A stretch of DNA of 64,000 nucleotides, taken from assembly GCF_028609885.1 (NCBI RefSeq), contig NZ_CP063195.1, positions 2,046,001 to 2,110,000 of the forward strand. The letters run 5' to 3'. The DNA is from Corynebacterium jeikeium. GTDB taxonomy: Bacteria > Actinomycetota > Actinomycetes > Mycobacteriales > Mycobacteriaceae. Shown here piece after piece: positions 59,242 to 64,000 of this stretch. The notes under the pieces are model-generated. The model did no database searches and was not told the origin of the DNA. It worked only from the letters and a program-made list of their open reading frames with translations. The number at the start of each line of letters is the position of its first letter. Positions within the stretch are counted from its first letter, which is position 1. The translations under genes and the position numbers were made by a program.

Positions 59242-59315
59242 ATTGTGCTCCTAGCTTGTTGCGTGATGAAAAAGTTGTGAGATTTTAGACAGTCACAAAA
59301 CATCTTGCCAGCAAA

Positions 59316-61838
59316 CTAGCGATTCCGCAGGACAGGCTCTTCCACATCCAGCGAGGGGTCAGTAGGCGTCGATAAACCGCTGGGCTCCTCCCCTGCCGCA
59401 ACGAGCCGCGCGGCAAGTGCCGCCATCATCACGCCGTTGTCGGTGCAAAGCTTCGCTTGCGGGATTTTTAGTTCGACGCCCACTTCTCCGCATCTTTCGG
59501 CCGCTACTTCCCGCAGCCGCCTGTTCGCAGAAACACCTCCGCCGAGCAGCATCACGCGAGCCCCCTTATCCTCGCAGGCGCGCAAGGCCTTGGTGACGAG
59601 GACATCCACCACTGCCTCTTGGAAGGAAGCGCACACATCTTCAATGGGAAGGCTCATGCCCTCCTTTTCCGCCTTTTCCACGTAGCGAGCAACGGCGGTT
59701 TTTAGCCCGGAGAAGGAGAAATCGTAGCGCGAATCTTGCTGGCGCATCATGCCACGCGGAAAAGCGATGGCCTGCGGGTCTCCATGTGCGGCCAGTCGGT
59801 CGATCACTGGGCCGCCCGGATAGCCCAGGCCCAGCAAACGTGCGACCTTGTCATAGGCCTCGCCTGCAGCATCGTCCAGGGTGCTGCCGAGCTCTTCCAT
59901 CGGGGCACCCACACCGGTAACGTGCAGAATCTGCGTGTGCCCGCCGCTGACCAGAAGCGCGATGGCGTTGCTGAGGTCGTTGGGTCCGCTGTGGCCGCTG
60001 AGATCGCTGTGGCCGCTGCCAGTGTTCTCTGTGGCATCGTCTGCGAGAGTTCCGACGGCCACATGCCCGCCCAGGTGGTTCACACCATAGAACGGAACCT
60101 CCCACGCCAAGGCATAGGCCTTCGCGGCCGCAGCGCCAACTAGAAGGGCTCCGGCCAGACCTGGTCCAACGGTGGCGGCCACGACGTCCGGTGTGCGAAA
60201 ACCGGGGACGTTCTTGCGCGCTTCCGCCAGGGCGGCACGCATGGTCGGCTGCATGGCCTCCAGGTGCGCGCGAGAGGCGATCTCTGGGACCACGCCTCCG
60301 AAGCGGGCGTGCTGCTCCATGGAGGATGCCACCTTGTTCGCCACGATTCTTAGCTGCTCAGCGCCGTTGCCAGGCTGCCCAGCGCCGTTGCCAGCGGTCG
60401 CCGTGCTGGCGACGATGCCCACGCCGGTCTCGTCACAGGAGCTTTCGATACCCATGATGTAGACGGGCCGGTTTGAAGTCTCGGTATCTGGGGTTGGGGT
60501 GGCGTCAACAATTAAACCGGGACGCACCATGGTGAAGGCATCGGCACCAGAGGGTTGGTAATAGGCGCGGCGGGTACCCTCGATGGCAAAACCGTAGCGC
60601 TCATATAGACCGACAGCGGGGCGGTTGTCGGTGCGTACCTCGAGGAAAATGGGGGTGTGCAGGCGGTCCGCAATGGTGACAAGTTGGTCCATGAGCAACT
60701 TGGATAGCCCTCGCCCCTGCCACTCGGGAAGAATGCCGATGGTGTGGATCTCCGCCTCCGGATCGTGGGCCGGGCCGGAGGCGGCCAGGATGGCATAACC
60801 GATCAGCTGGGGTTCGCGCGCGGTATCGGTTACCTCCAAGGCTAGGCAGTGGGTGTGCGGTGCGGCGATTTCGCTGGCGAAGGCTTCCGCGGACCAGGGG
60901 GAATCCTCAGGGAAGAGGATCTGCTCGATCTCCGCGCAAGCGGGTGCATCGGCGGGAGCGAGTTGGCGCACGCGAGCGGACTGGGAGCCTGCATGCGGAC
61001 CATCCTCCACAACATCGCTATCGGCGCCTGCCGCAGAGACCTGGGCGCCCAGCTCGTGCACGCGGGAAAAATCCAGCGCCTTCGAAACTGCCTTCGCCTT
61101 CGGCTCCTTCGCATCTGGGCGGCGCAGGTAAAGCGCACGCAGCGCGGGCGCGTCGGCGAGCAACCCCGGAACCGAACCGAGGGACTCTAGCGCAGCGAGT
61201 ACCAGACCACGAGGCGTGGGGTGAGCATCCACGCTTTCGATCTGGCAGCCCTCCTGGGAGCCAAAAAGCTCTTCCGTCTGCTCTGCTACCGCAGAAGCGC
61301 TAAGCACCCGCAGCGGCCAACGGTCGAACTCACTCTGGATCTCCCGCACCACATCTGGCGCGTGAACGGAAGCCGGAACTTGCACTTCAGAGCACAGCCG
61401 CCCTGCCAGCCCGGGAAAGAAGCTCATGCGCGAGTGGTAAAACTCCCGGCGGCGGGCATCGGAGACGATCAGGTAGTCGCCGAAGGCTTTAGACCCGACC
61501 TGGGAGGTTGCGTGCTCCCACGCCGTAGCGGCTGCGCTGGGAATGCCGTGGACTGGAATCGAGAGGGCGTCACCAAAAGCAGCGGCGGTAGCCATGCCAA
61601 CCCGTAACCCCGTAAACGGCCCCGGGCCGGTGCCGGCGACGACCGAGTGCAAATCACCAGGGGAAAGCTCCGCCTCGGCGAGGCAAACCTGAATGTTAGG
61701 GGCGAGCAGCTCCATGTGACCGCGAACGTTATCCACCAGTCGTTCGGAAAGTACGTTCACCTGGCCATTCGCAGAAACTTGGACGATTCCGCAGGTGACA
61801 TAGTTGGTAGAGGTATCGACGGCCAGCACGTTGATCAT
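59316..61838 (-). CDS. tsaB-rimI-tsaD: TsaB-RimI-TsaD fusion, tRNA t6A synthesis and protein N-acetylation
   Basis: One 840-residue chain joining three enzymes that are usually separate. Residues 1-250 are TsaB ([40 protein letters not shown]). Residues about 289-440 are the RimI GNAT acetyltransferase ([57 protein letters not shown]). Residues about 457-840 are TsaD ([41 protein letters not shown] with the metal-binding His, [11 protein letters not shown], and the C-terminal [15 protein letters not shown]). TsaB and TsaD make N6-threonylcarbamoyladenosine at tRNA position 37. ATG 61838 begins the TsaB core. TsaE is not in the window. Confidence 0.93.
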   Translation of the reverse strand: MINVLAVDTSTNYVTCGIVQVSANGQVNVLSERLVDNVRGHMELLAPNIQVCLAEAELSPGDLHSVVAGTGPGPFTGLRVGMATAAAFGDALSIPVHGIPSAAATAWEHATSQVGSKAFGDYLIVSDARRREFYHSRMSFFPGLAGRLCSEVQVPASVHAPDVVREIQSEFDRWPLRVLSASAVAEQTEELFGSQEGCQIESVDAHPTPRGLVLAALESLGSVPGLLADAPALRALYLRRPDAKEPKAKAVSKALDFSRVHELGAQVSAAGADSDVVEDGPHAGSQSARVRQLAPADAPACAEIEQILFPEDSPWSAEAFASEIAAPHTHCLALEVTDTAREPQLIGYAILAASGPAHDPEAEIHTIGILPEWQGRGLSKLLMDQLVTIADRLHTPIFLEVRTDNRPAVGLYERYGFAIEGTRRAYYQPSGADAFTMVRPGLIVDATPTPDTETSNRPVYIMGIESSCDETGVGIVASTATAGNGAGQPGNGAEQLRIVANKVASSMEQHARFGGVVPEIASRAHLEAMQPTMRAALAEARKNVPGFRTPDVVAATVGPGLAGALLVGAAAAKAYALAWEVPFYGVNHLGGHVAVGTLADDATENTGSGHSDLSGHSGPNDLSNAIALLVSGGHTQILHVTGVGAPMEELGSTLDDAAGEAYDKVARLLGLGYPGGPVIDRLAAHGDPQAIAFPRGMMRQQDSRYDFSFSGLKTAVARYVEKAEKEGMSLPIEDVCASFQEAVVDVLVTKALRACEDKGARVMLLGGGVSANRRLREVAAERCGEVGVELKIPQAKLCTDNGVMMAALAARLVAAGEEPSGLSTPTDPSLDVEEPVLRNR

Positions 61839-61950
61839 GGTGAACAAGTTTAGGCCTCTTGCGCGGCCAGCTCGAATTGGTTCTTCAGCAGGCCCGGCAT
61901 CTAGAGCTGCGGTGAACAATCTGGTTGCTATTGCAGCCAAGCATTGATCA

Positions 61951-63363
61951 CTAACACATCGGAAGTTTCAAACGCAGGTCCTCAGCATTCTCGCCGGAGA
62001 CGATAATCCCGTAGGTAGAAAGATCACCTTGAGGGAACACCCCGAAAGCAGAATCGCTCGATTCCATCGGCATAGTTAACGCGCTGCATCGACTCGACTT
62101 CATTGTTTGGGCACCTTCAGCTGGAACCACTGCATCCCTAGCTTCAACCGAATCGAAGTGGGCGATGACAACACTAAGTCGATCCGAATTACAAGCAATG
62201 CGGGCAAGCTCGCCCGTGCCAGGTTCTCGATGCTCACACGACGTAGACTGCCAACCTGCTCCCCCAGACTTCTCGCTCACGATTTCCGGAAACTTACTAG
62301 CTAGCCGCGCATCTTCACCTTCCCATTGAGACGCGGAAAAATGCCAAACGCCCGCTGAAACGATCGTGGCAATTACAACCACAGTTGCGACAAGCGTGAG
62401 GAGCTTCTTGGAAAGAGCGCTTCGCCCTACATCTCGCACCAAATTCGCCGACTGATGCGCAGCAACTGCAGACTGCAGAGCAGAAATAAACTCCGAAGCG
62501 GTAGCGAAACGCTTGTGCGGGTTAACGGCCAAAACCCTCGCAAAAACTCCGTTGACGGCCTTAATGCTCGAAACATCCGCTGGATGTATCAAGTGACTTT
62601 TAAGCTCTGGCACGGGTCGGTTCACCGCCCATTGCTCATCCGTTACGGAGCCACGAACGTAGATGCCTGTCAACAGTTCAAAAGCAACCAGGCCGAGTGA
62701 ATACTGTTCACTCAACGCGTTGGGTTGGGGCGGTTCCGTCACGTCCTTCGTAGCCAACAATTCGGGAGCAGTGTAACCATCCGTGCCGATACGCATCCCT
62801 ACCCGGGTCATGCGCGTAGATTCCCGATCAATCGCAATACCGAAATCCGTCAGCAAAGCAGGAGGGTCGCTCACATCGGAAGATGGCAACAGAATATTTG
62901 CCGGTTTGATATCGCGATGAACCACAGGATTCGGTAGCGCCGCTAGATAATCGAGTGCGCTCGCAATCGGTGCCAAGATCTGCGCAACTTCCTGAACAGT
63001 AAGTGGCTGGCGAATGGCTCGGCGTCGGCGCAAGAAGTCGTGGAGATTCTGGCCTTCGATGTACTTCATCGCGAAGTAAGGAAAGCCATGTGCAGTCACG
63101 CCCCCGTCGTACACAGGAACAATCGCAGGATGATCCAGCGCAGCCATCGTACGCATTTCCGCATGGAATCTATTGACATACTCGGTGTCGGAGACGCGAT
63201 CGTGTGACACCACCTTGATTGCCACAGTTCGATCTAGGTTTTGCTTGTAGGCGCGAAAAACAGTGCCCATTCCTCCTTGTCCAAGTTGCTGGACGTTCGA
63301 ATACCCTAAGACACTTAAGTCATTCAAGAAGTCTTCAGGCGCAGGGGGATGGGAAAGATTCAT
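61951..63363 (-). CDS. Hanks-type Ser/Thr protein kinase with extracellular sensor domain
   Basis: A 470-residue membrane kinase. The kinase domain has the Gly-rich loop [10 protein letters not shown] near residue 28, VAIK with the ATP lysine at 50, a helix-C Glu, [13 protein letters not shown] near 150, DFG near 176 and YTAPE near 198. A membrane helix lies at about 310-332 ([20 protein letters not shown]). The extracellular part of about 125 residues has four or five cysteines ([32 protein letters not shown]), likely disulfide-paired, with no PASTA repeat. It is 21 bp from the FHA gene upstream, which may encode its substrate. Confidence 0.91.
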   Translation of the reverse strand: MNLSHPPAPEDFLNDLSVLGYSNVQQLGQGGMGTVFRAYKQNLDRTVAIKVVSHDRVSDTEYVNRFHAEMRTMAALDHPAIVPVYDGGVTAHGFPYFAMKYIEGQNLHDFLRRRRAIRQPLTVQEVAQILAPIASALDYLAALPNPVVHRDIKPANILLPSSDVSDPPALLTDFGIAIDRESTRMTRVGMRIGTDGYTAPELLATKDVTEPPQPNALSEQYSLGLVAFELLTGIYVRGSVTDEQWAVNRPVPELKSHLIHPADVSSIKAVNGVFARVLAVNPHKRFATASEFISALQSAVAAHQSANLVRDVGRSALSKKLLTLVATVVVIATIVSAGVWHFSASQWEGEDARLASKFPEIVSEKSGGAGWQSTSCEHREPGTGELARIACNSDRLSVVIAHFDSVEARDAVVPAEGAQTMKSSRCSALTMPMESSDSAFGVFPQGDLSTYGIIVSGENAEDLRLKLPMC

Positions 63364-63384
63364 GGTGAATATGGGCAGGTAGGG

Positions 63385-64000
63385 CTAGGCGTACAAATGC
63401 GGATTCTCCGCAGCGAATTTCGCAAGCACAATTCGCCACGGGACGTTCACACCATCTTGAAACTGTGGAACACCCAACCTTTTCAGAGTCTCCGCTATGT
63501 ACTGGATTTTCTGTGAAGTTTTCTTTTCTCCCCAACCTAGTTGGCCTGCAAGGTCTTTCACAGAGGGAACTACGATACGCGGATCCGCACTTGGATCACG
63601 GTGAAGTGGCGCCGCTAGTGCAGCTAATACCTGCTGTTGCTCGATATTCGGATCGAATGTGCCCATAGTAAACGGCGCCAACGGGACATCCATTCGCGGA
63701 ATGGATTCAACTGGTCGGGCAACCGTCACCTCAAGCTCATATTGGAGGTTTCTCGTCGCAAACAGAATAGAGTTCACACCTGCTGGAAGGAGCCATTGCG
63801 TTCTGGGAGTAAGACGAACAGGTGAATACTTGGTGGTTCTATACGACGGCTGAATGGTAGCGGAAATAAAACTGCCTACGTTGCGAACCATCCACATTCC
63901 GTGATCACACCAGAAATGCAAAAACGCGCGATGCATAGAGGGGTCGTCTACCCCAATTGGGAATTCAGACGCCCGGCCAAGGGTCACACTCGCTGTTTGC
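63385..64000 (-). CDS. FHA-domain protein with predicted DNA-binding-like C-terminus, partial
   Basis: The frame is open to the right edge, so the N-terminus is missing; 204 residues are visible. The first part has the phosphothreonine-binding FHA pattern: TLGRASEFPIGVDDPSMHRAFLHF, HGMWMVRNVGSFISATI. The C-terminal part from about residue 125 of the visible chain (IEQQQVLAALAAPLHRDPSADPRIVVPSVKDLAGQLGW, in part, then EKKTSQKIQYIAETLKRLGV) looks like a winged-helix segment. Actinobacterial FHA proteins of this pattern are often encoded beside kinases. It shares the kinase transcript and could be phosphorylated by it. Function otherwise unknown. Confidence 0.72.
   Translation of the reverse strand, partial: QTASVTLGRASEFPIGVDDPSMHRAFLHFWCDHGMWMVRNVGSFISATIQPSYRTTKYSPVRLTPRTQWLLPAGVNSILFATRNLQYELEVTVARPVESIPRMDVPLAPFTMGTFDPNIEQQQVLAALAAPLHRDPSADPRIVVPSVKDLAGQLGWGEKKTSQKIQYIAETLKRLGVPQFQDGVNVPWRIVLAKFAAENPHLYA

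Overview
This window looks like chromosome of a lipophilic Corynebacterium of the C. jeikeium/C. urealyticum type. The evidence is the high G+C, the monomeric isocitrate dehydrogenase, metY-metX with McbR-type operators, actinobacterial LexA boxes, and a block shared with Mycobacterium and C. glutamicum: guaA, guaB3, guaB2, DUF5319, rsdA, sigD, whcB, groEL1-groES, tsaD/rimI/tsaB. The species is an inference; no database was searched. Most genes are on the minus strand. No rRNA, tRNA or CRISPR array was seen. Both ends cut a gene.

Layout. 1-3.1 kb: a minus-strand run of Pro/Gln/Asn-rich membrane proteins, two of them clearly paralogous, ending upstream in a J-domain-like membrane protein. 3.1-7.4 kb: adenosine deaminase followed by a CUT2-type ABC importer, probably for a nucleoside or pentose. 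7.4-12.8 kb: housekeeping genes (YihY membrane protein, trpS, TRIC/YicG channel, exonuclease III, an MFS exporter). 13-15.3 kb: icd on the plus strand. 15.3-16.1 kb: a gene-free stretch holding two diverged 124-bp inverted-repeat elements. 16-19.8 kb: metY-metX, converging with folD-DUF3017. 20.6-27.6 kb: a sortase-assembled pilus locus (tip adhesin, major pilin, class C sortase, minor pilin) with a terminator at its end. 27.8-35.7 kb: trmL, a saccharopine-dehydrogenase-like reductase, lldD, an S9 peptidase, a DUF4272 protein and an anchored esterase. 35.7-46 kb: dnaE2 and imuA'-imuB, both behind LexA boxes, flanking metQNI and a sucrase/ferredoxin-like gene. 46-52.3 kb: two small unknown genes and guaA/guaB3/guaB2. 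52.4-53.8 kb: a DUF4143 ATPase with 23-bp tandem repeats upstream, sitting inside the conserved block. 53.9-58.8 kb: DUF5319, rsdA-sigD, whcB, groEL1-groES with a CIRCE element. 58.8-64 kb: a small unknown, a single-chain TsaB-RimI-TsaD fusion, then a Ser/Thr kinase and an FHA protein running off the right edge.

Systems. The window carries methionine synthesis (MetX, MetY) and methionine uptake (MetQNI), GMP synthesis, an SOS mutasome (ImuA', ImuB, DnaE2), a complete pilus assembly operon, t6A tRNA modification enzymes in one polypeptide, and a candidate kinase-FHA signalling pair.

The points most worth checking are the 124-bp elements, the 23-bp repeats beside the DUF4143 gene, the triple fusion, the degenerate PHP metal site of DnaE2, the 20-bp palindrome over the start of the sucrase-like gene, and the kinase/FHA pair.
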